Source of the DNA: Perca fluviatilis
Taxonomy: Eukaryota > Chordata > Actinopteri > Perciformes > Percidae
DNA length: 64,000 nt
Reading direction: 5' to 3'
Assembly (NCBI RefSeq): GCF_010015445.1
Contig: NC_053129.1
Location: 16,691,249 to 16,755,248 of the forward strand
This document shows positions 54,788 to 64,000 of this stretch, piece after piece; position 1 is the stretch's first letter; every line of letters starts with the position of its first letter. A program made the translations under genes and the position numbers. The notes below the pieces were generated by a model. That model was not told the origin of the DNA. It made no database searches and saw only the letters and a program-made list of their open reading frames with translations.

Positions 54788-54827
54788 ACCCGGAAACTTG
54801 GTAGTGTAGGAATTTCCGGTTACGTCA
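54788..54827 (+). promoter_or_regulatory. wdr26 core promoter candidates: two ETS sites and a CRE-like site
   Basis: CCGGAAAC near 54790-54797 and ATTTCCGGT at 54812-54820 are ETS-type cores on opposite strands. TTACGTCA at 54820-54827 matches a CRE/ATF site. They lie just upstream of a GC-rich, CpG-bearing 5' region that leads into wdr26. No TATA box is seen. This layout is typical of housekeeping vertebrate promoters; the function is inferred. Confidence 0.4.
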
Positions 54828-54924
54828 GGGCGTCAGGACTCCATTAGAGCTGCAGCTGTTTGGAGAGAAACAACAACAAAAACGGGCTAACTGACAGCGC
54901 TCCCATATTGACAGTCCGGTCTGA

Positions 54925-55248
54925 GCCCAACAACAAGGCCTCAAATCTGGAAGCTTAACCTTGATTTCCCACCCGGAGCTCCGCCGGCTTCTAACCACGG
55001 CCGCTCTCGGTGAGGAAACTCTGGCCTCCGCTTCCTCCTCCTCCGACTCGGACACCGGCGGAGCGTCGCCGCCCCCGCGGAAGAAGCACCGAGCCTCGGC
55101 GGCGGAGGGAGCAGGAGAGCCCGGGGCTTCAGCGGTTGTAACAGGCCTGTCGGGAATTGTATTAGGACTTGCTACTCACTCTCCACACTCTCAAGCCACC
55201 TCTGCCATCCACTTTAACCGAAGTGTTGTCAACAATCTTAGCAGCAGC
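54925..55248 (+). other. stop-free in-frame region upstream of the wdr26 AUG (possible non-AUG N-terminal extension)
   Basis: The wdr26 frame stays open for 108 codons upstream of the annotated AUG, back to a TGA at 54922-54924, with no in-frame ATG. The translation is protein-like: a Ser/Asp-rich part, then PPPRKKHR, then a Gly/Ala-rich part. A CTG codon with G at +4 lies in frame at 55021. It may be ordinary 5' UTR or a CTG/TTG-initiated extension. Confidence 0.4.

Positions 55249-64000
<8,752 letters not shown>

Overview
This is a stretch of vertebrate nuclear DNA. Large introns with GT-AG borders, abundant CA/GT microsatellites, many short TTAA-flanked and hAT-type DNA transposon remnants, a tRNA-derived SINE and L2/L1 LINE relics point to a teleost fish, probably a percomorph (perch-like). 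The species cannot be fixed from the sequence alone.

Layout. Positions 1-29,990 hold no convincing protein-coding gene. They are intergenic DNA made of stacked transposon relics and simple repeats. From 29,991 to about 37,000 on the minus strand lies a complete lysosomal alpha-N-acetylgalactosaminidase gene (naga; 8 coding exons, 433 aa) with a 5' noncoding exon and a promoter carrying a TFEB-type CLEAR-like E-box. From 38,882 to 41,556 on the plus strand is a two-exon gene for a very hydrophobic 469-aa multi-pass membrane protein that I do not recognise. From 42,729 to 53,132 on the plus strand is a complete adenylate cyclase 3 gene (adcy3; 20 coding exons, 1095 aa). From 55,249 to the window edge on the plus strand is the 5' part of wdr26, covering the LisH and CTLH domains. 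The WD40 propeller lies beyond position 64,000.

The genes do not form an operon-like unit. Naga works in lysosomal glycan breakdown, adcy3 makes cAMP at membranes, and wdr26 belongs to the GID/CTLH ubiquitin ligase. All exon junctions were assigned by joining phase-compatible splice sites to the recalled vertebrate protein families. Every listed junction keeps the frame.

The most interesting items are: the unrecognised 469-aa membrane protein gene; a GC-AG intron in naga; a young SINE with an 18-bp target duplication placed 24 nt inside naga intron 7; CA or CT repeats sitting directly beside splice sites in naga, adcy3 and wdr26; a long stop-free, probably non-AUG N-terminal extension frame of wdr26; and several well-preserved non-autonomous transposons with exact target-site duplications, including a Harbinger copy with a TTAA element nested inside it.
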